A stretch of 64,000 nt of DNA from Campylobacter sp. CCS1377 (GCF_040008265.1 NZ_CP155620.1:124001-188000), one strand, 5' to 3'; shown: positions 8,255 through 18,235, counted from the stretch's first letter. Translations and numbers: made by a program. The notes: generated by a model from the letters alone, not told the origin.

Positions 8255-10084
8255 TTATTTAAAAGCTTTATTTAAGTCAAAAGGCATAGCTTGATAGCCC
8301 ATACCTGTGCCAAAAAATTGAATTTGTACAGAAGGTTCTTTTGCGCCCCATTTAAATTCATCAATCTCAGGTCTAGCTTCACCAATACTTTTTCCATTTT
8401 TTAGATCAAAATTCATTCCTGCTGTGGCTGAATACACAAAAATCGAATTTTTATCTTTTTGATATTCGCTTAGCGAAGTCACAGGAGAAAACCACTCTTT
8501 GCCTCTTTGTTTGCCATATTCCCAAATTTGCTCTACGGTTTTATTTTTTTGATCGATTTTATAAACCACTGCACGGCTGTATTTTTCATCTGCAAAAATA
8601 GCCTGCGCTGCTCCTCTAGCATCTCCGTTATCAAAAGCGGTGATATAGATATATCTTTTATCTGATTTTGAGTCTATTCTCCAAGCTGTATGTTGAGTCC
8701 AAGTAAAATCAAAACCGCCTTTTGCATCAAAAAAACCAGGACATTTACTAAAATCATCTTTGCATTCTATGCTTTTGCCTTGCGAATTTATAGGTTTGAG
8801 TAAATAGGGTCTGAATTTATCGCTCCAGCCTTTGTGTGCTGAAAGTATCCATTTGATTTTTTTATCGCGTCCAATTTTTACAATTGCACTTTGATGGCGG
8901 CTTGAGATGATGATGCTATCATCGCTTGGATCATAATCAATACTATTAACATGAGCCCAGTTTCTTCCAACTCCAACGCCTGCAATATCTCCAAATTTAT
9001 CTTCTGTATCCATTTTAACTAAATCGGCTTCGCTAAGGGTTTTGCCAATTTGACTAGGATCTATATTAAGACATACTGCGCCCTGATCTAAAACCTTGAT
9101 AATAGTGCTACGATAAGGATCAAGAATTTCAAATAATCTCCACTCATCCACTACATTGCCATTTTCATCAATTTCAATAATCACATCTCTAACACTGCGA
9201 ACATTTTTAAGATCTTCACGCAAAACATTGACCGAAGCAACGCGCAAAAGGTAGTGCCCATTTGGCATGGTATCTAGGGCATGTGAAAAATCGATATAGT
9301 TTAAAGGAAGTTTGCGGTTGAAAATTTCACGTCCTAAAACATCATATTTCACATATCTTTGTCCAAATCCCCAAGTCAGTGCCCCATCTTCATTTTGCCT
9401 AAAACCCATCATAATGCCGCGTTTATAAATATTATCCCAATCCATTAATTTATCATGATCGAAATACCAGCGAATTTCTCCCATTGTATCTATGATAAAA
9501 ACATTGGAGTTTTCATCCCATTCCATAGCACCACCGATTGGATTATTCCAAACACTTTGCGAACCTTTGGAGAGTTGTTTTCCGGGGACATTATTGACTA
9601 GATAAAGCCTGTCTTTAAATTCTTTTTCAAGCTTTAAAATCTTTACGCTTTGAAAAGGAATACCTGTTTGAGCCATAATTCCGCTTGGTTCAAGGGCAAT
9701 ACCAGCAGTTGTGATTTTATAAATTTCATCATTTATTTTTTCGCTTTTTCCTGCAAATTTTTTTGTATAACTCACTTTGATTGTATTAGTATAAGAAGAA
9801 TAAAGACCAAAAATAGGAATACCGCCATGGGTTTTGGCCAATTGATCACTCACGCTATAATCGAGTGCTTGTCCATTGGGTTTTGGAACTATGCTTACTT
9901 TAATATCACTTAACTCATATCCGCCATTGGTAATGATTGCAGTCAGTGGCGACAAGCCGTAGGGATTGAGCTTAATTGTGCCAATTTTGCCTTGAATTTC
10001 CCAGTTGGTTTTGGTTCCACTTGCCCCACCCAAAGCTAATAATAAATTAGGAATTAGCAAAATGCAAATAATAAAATATTTCAT
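8255..10084 (-). CDS. astA: Arylsulfate sulfotransferase AstA (PAPS-independent, periplasmic)
   Basis: This 609-residue protein has a signal peptide (about 1-18, ending LLLALG). It moves sulfate from one phenol to another in the periplasm without PAPS. Set against the E. coli AssT active site it keeps every key residue: His268 (FSHALD), His378 and Asn380 (WAHVNS), Arg396 (SSRHQS, 16 residues after the Asn as in AssT) and the sulfated catalytic His465 (TQHTAWR). Cys441 and Cys448 match the short-range disulfide of AssT. A ribosome site AGGAG lies just before the start. No dsbL/dsbI partners are next to it. The gene looks intact, whereas arylsulfatase is degraded in some C. jejuni strains. Confidence 0.93.
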   Translation of the reverse strand: MKYFIICILLIPNLLLALGGASGTKTNWEIQGKIGTIKLNPYGLSPLTAIITNGGYELSDIKVSIVPKPNGQALDYSVSDQLAKTHGGIPIFGLYSSYTNTIKVSYTKKFAGKSEKINDEIYKITTAGIALEPSGIMAQTGIPFQSVKILKLEKEFKDRLYLVNNVPGKQLSKGSQSVWNNPIGGAMEWDENSNVFIIDTMGEIRWYFDHDKLMDWDNIYKRGIMMGFRQNEDGALTWGFGQRYVKYDVLGREIFNRKLPLNYIDFSHALDTMPNGHYLLRVASVNVLREDLKNVRSVRDVIIEIDENGNVVDEWRLFEILDPYRSTIIKVLDQGAVCLNIDPSQIGKTLSEADLVKMDTEDKFGDIAGVGVGRNWAHVNSIDYDPSDDSIIISSRHQSAIVKIGRDKKIKWILSAHKGWSDKFRPYLLKPINSQGKSIECKDDFSKCPGFFDAKGGFDFTWTQHTAWRIDSKSDKRYIYITAFDNGDARGAAQAIFADEKYSRAVVYKIDQKNKTVEQIWEYGKQRGKEWFSPVTSLSEYQKDKNSIFVYSATAGMNFDLKNGKSIGEARPEIDEFKWGAKEPSVQIQFFGTGMGYQAMPFDLNKAFK

Positions 10085-10097
10085 TTTTTCTCCTTTG

Positions 10098-11015
10098 TTA
10101 AAAAAAATCTTCTATTTTTTTTCTCATTTCTTTGGCATCATCAATGCGATTCACGCTATCTCTAAAGGCTGAAGCGTCTTTGTGGCCTTTAGAATACTCG
10201 TGCAAATGCTTGCGAAATATGCTTACACCTTGCTCTTTATAATGCTTAATCATTTCATCAAAATGTGTGAGTATGATTTGTTTTTTTAAATTCTCATCTA
10301 CGCTTTTACCGCTTTTAATTTCATAAAATATCCAAGGATTTCCAACGCTTGCACGCCCTATCATCAGTCCATCGCATTTTGTGATTTCATAGACTTCCGT
10401 GGCATTTTGTGCGTTAATATCACCATTTGCAACAACGGGAATTTTCACGCTTTCTTTAGCACTAGCAATGGATTTATAATCGGCTTTTCCACTATAAAGC
10501 TGCTTTCTTGTGCGTCCATGAATGCTTATAAAATCTACCCCCAAACTTTCACAAATTTTAGCCATTTTTTCAGGGTATTTTTCATTAAATCCAAGGCGAA
10601 ATTTAACACTTGTAAGGCTTTTTTTGTTATTTTCTTTAATCACTCCTACAAGACTTTTAAAAAGTTCTAAATTTTCTAGTAAAGCGCTACCAGCACATTG
10701 TTTAACGACTTTATTTACAGGACAACCACAGTTAAAATCAATCCCATCAACAAAATCCATCTCATTTAGCATTTTAACTGCTTTTTTTAATACTTCCTTG
10801 TCACCGCCTGCAATTTGGACGATATAAGGACTTTCAAGCTCGGCTCTTTCTAGCATATGTAGAGTTTTTGAACTTTCATAAACTAGAGCATTAGAACTTA
10901 TCATTTCGCTTATGGTTACATCTGCACCAAATTTTTTTACCACATTGCGAAAAGGCAAGTCAGAAAAACCTGCCATAGGTGCTAAAAATAAAGGTTTTTC
11001 GCTAAAATTTATCAT
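10098..11015 (-). CDS. dus: tRNA-dihydrouridine synthase (DusB-like)
   Basis: This 305-residue TIM-barrel flavoenzyme reduces specific uridines in tRNA. It shows FLAPMAGFSDLPFR at the N-terminus, the catalytic-cysteine motif DFNCGCPVNKV (Cys98), ISIHGRTRKQLYSG and the FMN phosphate-binding VVANGDI and DGLMIGRASVGNPW. It overlaps the following membrane-protein gene by 4 bp (11012-11015) and lies 13 bp upstream of astA on the same strand. The DusB grouping is by general similarity; a search would settle the subgroup. Confidence 0.92.
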   Translation of the reverse strand: MINFSEKPLFLAPMAGFSDLPFRNVVKKFGADVTISEMISSNALVYESSKTLHMLERAELESPYIVQIAGGDKEVLKKAVKMLNEMDFVDGIDFNCGCPVNKVVKQCAGSALLENLELFKSLVGVIKENNKKSLTSVKFRLGFNEKYPEKMAKICESLGVDFISIHGRTRKQLYSGKADYKSIASAKESVKIPVVANGDINAQNATEVYEITKCDGLMIGRASVGNPWIFYEIKSGKSVDENLKKQIILTHFDEMIKHYKEQGVSIFRKHLHEYSKGHKDASAFRDSVNRIDDAKEMRKKIEDFF

Positions 11016-11995
11016 TGTATGAGTTGGTTTAAATCGATTTTGATATTTTTTTCACGCAGTATTAAAAAGGCTTTAAAATCGCTAAATTTTGCTTCATCTT
11101 TGATTTGCTCTCTTAAATCTTCTATTAGTCCAAATTCAGCCAAAAGATATAAATGTGCCCTTAAAGCTTCGTTTTTTTCGTTCTTAATCTTAGTAAAAAT
11201 TCCTAAAATCGCATCAGGGTTTAAAAGTTTAACGCTCATCTTTGCAACTTCTAAATATTCTTTTTCATTTAAATTTGAATGACTTAAAAGCACTTCAAAT
11301 TCTGCAGCATTTAAGTCTAAATTTCCAGCTTTAAAGCGCTTAATGAGATTGATAATTTGTCCAGAATTTTTTTGAATTTTAATAGTTTTTATTTGTGCAT
11401 ATTCGCCTTTTTCTAGCAAACAATTAAAAGCAAAAACATCAAGATCATTTTTGCTTTCATCTTTGCCTTTAATTTTATTAAAAGCGTAGTGAATATCTGT
11501 TGAAATGAGATTTTTTTCATTTAAAATTGATAGAGGATTGTCTTGATTTAACTTAAATTTCTTAAGATCGAGATATTCGCCTTTGTGCAGCTTTTCTAAA
11601 ATATCTAAAATTTCATTGATTTTTGCAAAATTTTGAGCTTTTTGAGCTTTTTTTAAACTTATAACAAGTTCTGCGCTGTTTTGAAATTCTTTTGTTTTAA
11701 ATTTAATTTTGCTGTCTTTTTCAAGCAGTAAATCTTCAATAAATATTGCAAATTTTTGTGCGTCTTTGGAAAAATTTTTAAAATTAATATATTTTAAAAA
11801 ACTATAAAAACTCATATGTAAAAGGGTAAAAATGAAAAATATAAGCACAGGCAAAATGAGCCATAAAACCACAGGTAAATCAAAAGCATTGGCACCAAGA
11901 CTAAGCGTGTAATTACCAAGATTTAGTTTAAAAGTAAAAATGCTTAATAAGAGAATATAAATTAAACTTGCAAGAATAAATAATTTAATTCTCAT
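11012..11995 (-). CDS. Two-TM membrane protein of unknown function
   Basis: I do not recognise a named family. The protein has two hydrophobic segments near its N-terminus (about residues 4-25 and 38-65 of the 327-residue form), followed by a Lys/Asn/Leu-rich cytoplasmic helical part. The start is placed at 11995 (MRIKLFILASL). An ideal AAGGAAAG ribosome site lies just upstream on the minus strand, and this leaves an 11-bp overlap with the DksA-like gene. An ATG at 12046 would give a 62-bp overlap and no ribosome site. The gene lies between the DksA-like gene and dus in one operon, a conserved Campylobacter arrangement as far as I recall. Confidence 0.75.
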   Translation of the reverse strand: MRIKLFILASLIYILLLSIFTFKLNLGNYTLSLGANAFDLPVVLWLILPVLIFFIFTLLHMSFYSFLKYINFKNFSKDAQKFAIFIEDLLLEKDSKIKFKTKEFQNSAELVISLKKAQKAQNFAKINEILDILEKLHKGEYLDLKKFKLNQDNPLSILNEKNLISTDIHYAFNKIKGKDESKNDLDVFAFNCLLEKGEYAQIKTIKIQKNSGQIINLIKRFKAGNLDLNAAEFEVLLSHSNLNEKEYLEVAKMSVKLLNPDAILGIFTKIKNEKNEALRAHLYLLAEFGLIEDLREQIKDEAKFSDFKAFLILREKNIKIDLNQLIQ

Positions 11996-12347
11996 ATTTT
12001 CTTTCCTTTTCAAAATTTTCTCTGCAATTGATGCAGTATCTTGCATGAGGTTTAATCTTTAGTCTTTCAATGTGAATATCATCATTGCACGACTCGCAAA
12101 TTCCATATTCTCCATCTTTAATTTTTGCAAGAGCGATATCAATTTCACTTAATTCTAATTTTAAATTTGAGTTGATGGTTTGTTCGATTTGAGAACTTGT
12201 ATTGATAGATGAAAAATCTACATTATCACTAGGCTCGCTATTGTGCAAAGATTCAATTTCTTCTACATTGACATTGAGGTGATTATAAATAGCAATTTTT
12301 CTATCTTCTAAAATTTGCTTAAAAAAAGAAAGTTTTGATTTTTCCAT
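11985..12347 (-). CDS. DksA/TraR-type C4 zinc-finger transcription factor
   Basis: This 120-residue protein has a coiled-coil first half and a C4 zinc finger at the C-terminus (CESCNDDIHIERLKI, then ARYCINCRENFEKE). This is the DksA/TraR arrangement: a protein that enters the RNA-polymerase secondary channel and tunes rRNA and amino-acid promoters with ppGpp. It is shorter than the 151 residues of E. coli DksA, and the tip of the coiled coil (around SEIDIALAKIKDGEYG) is the part closest to DksA. In C. jejuni a DksA-like protein affects stable RNA and virulence traits. It is 8 bp downstream of rlmH. Confidence 0.88.
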   Translation of the reverse strand: MEKSKLSFFKQILEDRKIAIYNHLNVNVEEIESLHNSEPSDNVDFSSINTSSQIEQTINSNLKLELSEIDIALAKIKDGEYGICESCNDDIHIERLKIKPHARYCINCRENFEKERKYEN

Positions 12348-12355
12348 GTTTTTTC

Positions 12356-12808
12356 CTATTTATGATATGGGTGTGCATGATTGATGCAAAAACCACGATA
12401 AATTTGCTCTAATAATAAAATTTTCACAAATTTGTGTGCCAAAGTAAGACGGCTTAAAGAGATAGCCAAATCAAAACTCGCAATAAAGTCTTTACTTAAG
12501 CCATAAGCTCCACCTATGAAAAATGATATTTCATTTTTATCTTTGAGTAAATTTGCAAATTCTATGCTATTCACTTCTTTGGAATTTTCATCTAATACTA
12601 TGCAAAAACCTTTTTTATAAGGATTTAAAGCTTCTCCATAGCTTTTTTTGGCTTCTTTTGCACCTAAATTTTGAGCATGCGTAATATGTTTATTATATAT
12701 ATAAGTATCATTTACAACAGCATAAGGTTTTAAAAGTTTGATGTATTTATGTTTAAGCTCATCAAATTCTTTATCATTTTTTTGTATGGAGAAAATATTG
12801 ATTTGCAA
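12356..12808 (-). CDS. rlmH: 23S rRNA pseudouridine-1915 N3-methyltransferase RlmH
   Basis: This 150-residue SPOUT methyltransferase modifies pseudouridine 1915 in helix 69 of 23S rRNA. It has the SAM-binding knot loop [13 protein letters not shown] (about 95-107) and the C-terminal hallmark [19 protein letters not shown] followed by HAHPYHK. Length and tail match the family, and a dimer is expected. It begins 1 bp after the accD stop on the minus strand, so it is likely co-transcribed with accD. Confidence 0.95.
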   Translation of the reverse strand: MQINIFSIQKNDKEFDELKHKYIKLLKPYAVVNDTYIYNKHITHAQNLGAKEAKKSYGEALNPYKKGFCIVLDENSKEVNSIEFANLLKDKNEISFFIGGAYGLSKDFIASFDLAISLSRLTLAHKFVKILLLEQIYRGFCINHAHPYHK

Positions 12809-12809
12809 G

Positions 12810-13652
12810 TTAATTCCTAGAAAATAATTTTAACATATCATAGATATATTGCTTGTGATTATTTCTTGCGACAATACCATCAATTAAACCGTGTTCAAGT
12901 AAAAATTCAGCTCTTTGAAAGCCTTCGGGTAAATCTGCACCTATGGTTTGTTTAATCACCCTTGCGCCTGCAAAACCCACTAAGGCACCTGGTTCAGCGA
13001 TGATTAAATCCCCAAGCCAAGCAAAAGAAGCACTCACCCCGCCCATGGTAGGATCTGTTAAAATGCTAATATAAGGAAGTTTTTCTTTACTTAAAAGTTT
13101 TAAGGCAGCGCTTGTTTTGCTCATTTGCATTAAAGAATAAGTGCTTTCTTGCATTCTAGCACCCCCGCTTGCACTGATGATAACAAGAGGCGTTTTATCT
13201 GTAATGGCTCTTTGGACTGCACGAACGATTTTTTCACCTTCAACAGACCCTAAACTTCCACCCATAAAAGAAAAATCAAATACGACAAGTTGAATTTTAA
13301 GTCCATTAATCAAGCATTCTCCGCTAATAACAGCACTATTGCGCCCAGTTTTTTCAAAACTCTCGCTTAAGCGTTTTTTGTAAGATTTACTATCCACAAA
13401 TTTTAGCGGATCGATGGCTTGTAAATTTACATCATGTTCAACAAAGGTATTTTCATCACTTAATATTTCTATTCTTTTTTTAGGAGAAATTCTCATATGA
13501 AAACCACACTTTGGACATACATTAAAACAAGCTTCAATTTCTTTATAATACATTAAAGAATGGCAACTTCCGCACTTAATCCAATGATTTGGAGCTTCAT
13601 GAGGACTGGATTGCTTTCGTCTAATTTTTGAAAAAATGTCTGCAAAATTCAT
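12810..13652 (-). CDS. accD: Acetyl-CoA carboxylase carboxyltransferase beta subunit
   Basis: This 280-residue subunit carries an N-terminal zinc ribbon ([11 protein letters not shown], then [10 protein letters not shown]) followed by a crotonase-like carboxyltransferase fold with [28 protein letters not shown] and [14 protein letters not shown]. With AccA it transfers CO2 from carboxybiotin to acetyl-CoA, making malonyl-CoA, the substrate of FabD encoded at 4-5 kb. It lies 14 bp downstream of bamA. Length matches the family. Confidence 0.97.
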   Translation of the reverse strand: MNFADIFSKIRRKQSSPHEAPNHWIKCGSCHSLMYYKEIEACFNVCPKCGFHMRISPKKRIEILSDENTFVEHDVNLQAIDPLKFVDSKSYKKRLSESFEKTGRNSAVISGECLINGLKIQLVVFDFSFMGGSLGSVEGEKIVRAVQRAITDKTPLVIISASGGARMQESTYSLMQMSKTSAALKLLSKEKLPYISILTDPTMGGVSASFAWLGDLIIAEPGALVGFAGARVIKQTIGADLPEGFQRAEFLLEHGLIDGIVARNNHKQYIYDMLKLFSRN

Positions 13653-13666
13653 AAATTCACCTGTTG

Positions 13667-15883
13667 TTAAAATCTTGTTCCTAGCATAAATTCAAAGGAA
13701 TTGGTATCATCGCCTTTTTTGTCGTTTAGAGGTTTAGCGAATACAAGTTGCAAAGGTCCAATTGGAGTAATCCATTCAAGTGCAACACCTGTGCTGTAGC
13801 GTTGAATTTCATCAATTCTACTTTTTCCTATCATACCATAGTCAAAAAAGACACTACCTCTTAATTTAATACGATTGATTAGCGGAAAGCTGAGTTCGAC
13901 GGAGTTTGCAAAAGCAATTGTTCCGCCTATTTCATCTCCCCATTGGTTTTTTGGGCTAACAGTACGGCTTTCAAAGCCACGAATAGAACGTATGCCTCCT
14001 AAATAAAATCTTTCGTTAATTGGCAAGTATCCTTGATCCCAGACCTTATATAAATTAGCTTTATAGCGGTAAATCAAATCCCAGCCTATATATTCTTCAA
14101 GACCTTGGTAAAAATTAAAACTAGAACTAGAAGATAAGAACTGCTGATCTCCGCCAACTCCTGCAAATTCAAGACTTGTTGATGCAATAATGCCTGATCG
14201 TGGCAAATAATAATCATCTGTATTATTAAAGGTTAGTGCTGGGATGATTGAGCTTTTAATGCTTTTACCTAATTTGTAGCCCGAACGCAACAAGGTATCA
14301 CTAAGATGATAGATATCACTTTGTTCAAGATTATAAGTAAGGCTTGCACTAAGATGTCTTGTGAGCAATCTTCCTGCTGTAATTTCAAAGCCGTAACTTT
14401 TTTCATAATAATTATCCCAGTCGTAGTCATTGGCATAAACAGCACCACCAAGACTGTATTTAGAGTCTCTAACTCTTGGGTTTGTTATGCTGATTCTCCC
14501 TGAGAGCATATCATCGTCTTTATCAACATTAATAGAGCTTTTGATGCCTGAGCCAAAAATATTTGTATCTGACAAAGAAGCATTTAAAAGCAAACCATCG
14601 CTAGATCCATATCCTATACCCCCCGATATGGTTCCGGTTGAAGTTTCTTTAACTTCGACAATTAAATCCATGTGAGTGTCATCCACTCTTTCTTCTTTGA
14701 TATTCACATCTTCGAAGTAAGAAGTTCTCCTCAAAGCATTTCTTGAGTCCGTCAAATCACTTCTGTGGTATAAATTTCCTTCTGTAAGATAAAGTTCGCG
14801 TCTGATGATTTTATCTGCTGTTCTTGAATTTCCTGAGATGATAACATTTCTTATAAAAACTTTTTCATTTGGAATAACTCTAAAAATTATACTCGCTTCA
14901 CTATCTATTTCATTTTTTTGAATATCGGGAATGACTTGAACGAAGGCATAGCCTAAGTTTGCAGTATCTGTTTCTATGGATTTGATATCTTGTCTGACTT
15001 TTTCTATATTAATGGTTTTACCTACGCTTGATTTTAAATCTTGCACTTTTTGTACATTTTCTTCAGAACTAAATACAGGATTTTCGATAGAAATACTTTT
15101 GATTTTATAAGGTTTTCCTTCTTTGATATAATAAGTCAAATCAGCCTTATAGGTATCGGTATAAGTTTTAAGATAAGCAGGAGAAACTTTAATATCAAGA
15201 TAGCCTTTTTTCATGTATTCATCAGCGATTCTAGAGCTATCATTTTCAAGATCAAAAATTTTCAACTCTCCGCTATTTCTACCCCACATCCAACCCATAA
15301 ATTCTCTTTTTTTATTGCTAACTGCAGGTTCAATATCTGAATAAGATAGCTTGTCGCTTCCACTAAGATAAAAATTCTCTATAGTAATGTTTTCGCCGCG
15401 ATTTACGATAAAAGTTAATTCCAAACCTTCAGAATTGCTAAGTTTTTCTTTTTCTATTTCTACTATGGTATCAAAATAGCCTTTGGACTCATAAAACATT
15501 TTAATCTTTTCAGCGGCATCTTTGACTGAATTTTCATCATATAAAATTCCTTTTTTGATGCCTAAAACTTGATCAATTTGTTTGCGGTCATTTGATGCTA
15601 TACCGTTAATATTGATTTTTGCAATAGTAAGCTTTTCTGTGAATTTAAAATTTAAAATTCCATTTTTTTCTTCAACAACAATGTCGCTAAAATAATTTTG
15701 ATTATATAAATTTAGAATAGCTTGATTGATTTTTGCTTCGTCGATTTCTTCGCCAATTTTTAAGCCAGAAATTTGACTCGCAGTTTCTGCTGAAAGATAA
15801 GAAAGATTAGAAAACCGAATTTCTTTTATAACAGCAGCTGAAGAAATACTACATAATAGGCATAAATTTAAGATTTTTTTCAT
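13667..15883 (-). CDS. bamA: Outer-membrane beta-barrel assembly protein BamA (Omp85)
   Basis: This 738-residue protein has a signal peptide (about 1-17), five POTRA domains (about 18-340) and a 16-stranded barrel. The conserved barrel lid-lock motif appears as FYLGGIRSIRGF, with FESRTVSPKNQWGDEIGG after it. The last residue is an aromatic Phe (MLGTRF), the usual outer-membrane targeting signature. BamA folds and inserts outer-membrane proteins. It is first in a minus-strand run with accD and rlmH. The gap to the divergent tyrA gene is 81 bp and must contain both promoters. Confidence 0.97.
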   Translation of the reverse strand: MKKILNLCLLCSISSAAVIKEIRFSNLSYLSAETASQISGLKIGEEIDEAKINQAILNLYNQNYFSDIVVEEKNGILNFKFTEKLTIAKININGIASNDRKQIDQVLGIKKGILYDENSVKDAAEKIKMFYESKGYFDTIVEIEKEKLSNSEGLELTFIVNRGENITIENFYLSGSDKLSYSDIEPAVSNKKREFMGWMWGRNSGELKIFDLENDSSRIADEYMKKGYLDIKVSPAYLKTYTDTYKADLTYYIKEGKPYKIKSISIENPVFSSEENVQKVQDLKSSVGKTINIEKVRQDIKSIETDTANLGYAFVQVIPDIQKNEIDSEASIIFRVIPNEKVFIRNVIISGNSRTADKIIRRELYLTEGNLYHRSDLTDSRNALRRTSYFEDVNIKEERVDDTHMDLIVEVKETSTGTISGGIGYGSSDGLLLNASLSDTNIFGSGIKSSINVDKDDDMLSGRISITNPRVRDSKYSLGGAVYANDYDWDNYYEKSYGFEITAGRLLTRHLSASLTYNLEQSDIYHLSDTLLRSGYKLGKSIKSSIIPALTFNNTDDYYLPRSGIIASTSLEFAGVGGDQQFLSSSSSFNFYQGLEEYIGWDLIYRYKANLYKVWDQGYLPINERFYLGGIRSIRGFESRTVSPKNQWGDEIGGTIAFANSVELSFPLINRIKLRGSVFFDYGMIGKSRIDEIQRYSTGVALEWITPIGPLQLVFAKPLNDKKGDDTNSFEFMLGTRF

Positions 15884-15916
15884 TATGTCTTACCTAATTT
15901 TGATTAATAAACTCGC

Positions 15917-15922
15917 TATAAT
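15917..15922 (+). promoter_or_regulatory. Predicted sigma-70 -10 box for tyrA
   Basis: TATAAT preceded by CTCGC, in the 81-bp divergent gap between bamA and tyrA. The predicted start of transcription is near 15929, giving a leader of about 36 nt with an AAAGGGTG ribosome site before the ATG at 15965. Confidence 0.6.
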
Positions 15923-15964
15923 AGCAAAAAAAATTTAACAATTTATTTAAAGGGTGAAATTATT

Positions 15965-16792
15965 ATGAAGGTTGCTATTATAGGACTTGGATTGATGGGC
16001 GGTTCGCTTGGACTTTGTTTAAAAGAAAATAAATTAATCAGCACGGTTTATGGTTATGATAAAAGTAAAGAGAATGAAAAACAAGCTTTGGAATTACAAC
16101 TCGTGCATGAGCTTATCACTCTTGATAGGCTTGAGGAGTGCGATATAGTCTTTTTGGCTGTGCCTGTTGATGCTATTTTGGAGCTTTTGCAGGCCTTAAA
16201 AGATATTTCTTTTAAAACAACGATTATAGAACTTGGAAGCACAAAAAGAAAAATTATAGAATCCCTGCCGCAAAGTTTGAAGAAAAATTTCATCTCAGCT
16301 CATCCTATGGCAGGGACAGAAAATAGCGGACCAAAGGCGGCCTTTAAAGAACTCTATAAAGATGCGGTTTGTGTGCTTTGTGATAGTGAAGTGGCTGATG
16401 ATTTGCATCAGAAAAGAGCAGTGGAAATTTTTTCGCATTTGGGGATGAGAATTGTATTTATGGATAGTGTTGCACACGATCATCATACAGCCATTATTTC
16501 GCATTTACCCCATGTAATTAGCTTTTCTTTAGCAAATTATGTAATGAAAGAAGAGGATAAAAGAAACATAGCCCATTTAGGTGGTCCTTCTTTTAAGGGC
16601 ATGTGTAGGATTGCAAAATCAAATCCTGATATGTGGGGAGGTATTTTTGAGCAAAATAAAGAGAATATACTTTCTAGTATAGAATGTTTTCAAAAAGAAT
16701 TGGATCGTTGCAAGAAAATGCTAGAAAATGCCGATAAGGATGAGTTGTATGCGTGGATGAAGAGAGCAAACACTTTAAGGGAAATTTTATAA
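15965..16792 (+). CDS. tyrA: Prephenate dehydrogenase TyrA
   Basis: This 275-residue NAD-binding enzyme has a Rossmann motif at the very N-terminus (IGLGLMGGSLGLCL) and the prephenate-dehydrogenase catalytic-region motifs AHPMAGTENSGP (about 103-114) and DHHTAIISHLPHVISF. It converts prephenate to 4-hydroxyphenylpyruvate for tyrosine synthesis. There is no chorismate mutase or ACT domain, so it is the monofunctional form. It is followed by the M23 peptidase gene after 66 bp. Confidence 0.95.
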   Translation: MKVAIIGLGLMGGSLGLCLKENKLISTVYGYDKSKENEKQALELQLVHELITLDRLEECDIVFLAVPVDAILELLQALKDISFKTTIIELGSTKRKIIESLPQSLKKNFISAHPMAGTENSGPKAAFKELYKDAVCVLCDSEVADDLHQKRAVEIFSHLGMRIVFMDSVAHDHHTAIISHLPHVISFSLANYVMKEEDKRNIAHLGGPSFKGMCRIAKSNPDMWGGIFEQNKENILSSIECFQKELDRCKKMLENADKDELYAWMKRANTLREIL

Positions 16793-16796
16793 GTTT

Positions 16797-16802
16797 TATA
16801 AT
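16797..16802 (+). promoter_or_regulatory. Candidate -10 box upstream of the M23 peptidase gene
   Basis: A TATAAT lies immediately after the tyrA stop, 57 bp before the peptidase ATG. A second possible element, GATATAGAAT, lies near 16816. Either could start the peptidase-lpxC-tsaB-thrB run. Confidence 0.4.
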
Positions 16803-16858
16803 TATTTACATATTTGATATAGAATTCTTGGCGAAAAATAAACTATAGGTTAAAATGT

Positions 16859-18235
16859 ATGGCAAGAAGGAAAAATAAATCTTTTATAATATTGTTTTTT
16901 ATTTTGGTTATTGCAGCTGGGGTTGGTATAACTCAGTTGAATATTTTTGAACAAAATAAGCCAGAAATTGATATTCCTGATCATATTTATAGCAATTTGG
17001 TCGATCCTATTGTGGTAAGAGTTGCGGATAAAGATTCAAATTTGAAAAATATTAAAGTAACTCTTAAAAAAGATATTAATGATGTAGGTGCAGTATTGTG
17101 GGATTCAAATATTCAGAATAAAAAAGATATTAATTTACAAATTCCTTTGCCAAAGGTTGGTTTCAAGGAAAAAGTAAATTCATATGTTATGGAGATTGAA
17201 GCAAGTGATTCTAGTTTTTGGAATTTTTTTGCAGGCAACAAAGCAACCAAGATTGTTTCTATCACCGTAGATAACAAAAAACCTAATGTGCAGATTTTAA
17301 GTAATTCTTATCAAATAGAACAAGGTGGCGCAGCTAGTGTTGTTTTTGAGGCAAAAGATGAAAATTTAGCAGAGCTTTATATTGAAGATAATAAGGGTAA
17401 AAAATTTAAAGTTACTCCTTATATCAAAGAGGGTTATTATGTAGCTTTGATTGCTTGGGATGCAAGAGAAGAACAATTTAGGGCTTATGTGGTCGCAAGT
17501 GATAAAGCAGGAAATATAACAAAAGAGCGTATTAGATATTATCTTACAAATCGTAAATACAGGGTTTCAAATATTAGTTTAACTGATAGATTTTTAGATG
17601 GTAAAATCGAAGATTTAGCAAATCAATATGCTCCACAAGGAAGCAATTTTGATCGTTTGCAAAAATTTAAGTTTGTTAATGAAACACTAAGGCTTTCTGA
17701 TGAAGAAACTATCCACAAAATCACTTCAGAAATACCTGAGGAAAAAATAGAGCATAATATAAAATTTAATCTTTTTACTCCTTTGAAAAATAGTATGAAG
17801 GTAGCAGATTTTGCCGATCATAGGTATTATCATTATGAAGGAAAATTTGTTAGCGATTCTTATCATATGGGACTTGATTTAGCCAGCGTTGCAAGGGATA
17901 ATATTATTGCAAATAATGATGGCAAAGTTGTTTTTGCTGAAGAGAATGGAATTTATGGTTTAAATATTATTATTTATCATGGTTTGGGTGTCTATACGCT
18001 TTATGGACATTGTTCGTCAAAAGATGTTGAGGTGGGCGATACGGTACATGCAAAAGATATAGTTGCAAATACAGGTGTTAGCGGACTTGCTTTGGGCGAT
18101 CATTTGCATTTTGGTGTTTTAGTGCAAGGAATTGAAACGCGTCCAGAGCAATGGCAAGATGTAAATTGGATGAATAATAATATTTATAAAGTTTTGGAAG
18201 ATGGAAAAAAAATTATTTTAGGTGAAATAAAATGA
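16859..18235 (+). CDS. M23-family (LytM) peptidoglycan endopeptidase, Pgp3-like
   Basis: This 458-residue protein has one N-terminal membrane anchor (about 8-25) and a long periplasmic region with Ig-like beta repeats (about 30-240). The C-terminal M23 domain has the zinc ligands His and Asp in YHMGLDLAS and the HLHFGV motif, with the third site GHCSSKD between them. The enzyme should cut D,D peptide crosslinks. The C. jejuni protein at the equivalent place upstream of lpxC is, as I recall, Pgp3, needed for helical shape; that equivalence is from memory. The stop overlaps the lpxC start by 4 bp. I give no symbol because several M23 enzymes exist in the genus. Confidence 0.9.
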   Translation: MARRKNKSFIILFFILVIAAGVGITQLNIFEQNKPEIDIPDHIYSNLVDPIVVRVADKDSNLKNIKVTLKKDINDVGAVLWDSNIQNKKDINLQIPLPKVGFKEKVNSYVMEIEASDSSFWNFFAGNKATKIVSITVDNKKPNVQILSNSYQIEQGGAASVVFEAKDENLAELYIEDNKGKKFKVTPYIKEGYYVALIAWDAREEQFRAYVVASDKAGNITKERIRYYLTNRKYRVSNISLTDRFLDGKIEDLANQYAPQGSNFDRLQKFKFVNETLRLSDEETIHKITSEIPEEKIEHNIKFNLFTPLKNSMKVADFADHRYYHYEGKFVSDSYHMGLDLASVARDNIIANNDGKVVFAEENGIYGLNIIIYHGLGVYTLYGHCSSKDVEVGDTVHAKDIVANTGVSGLALGDHLHFGVLVQGIETRPEQWQDVNWMNNNIYKVLEDGKKIILGEIK

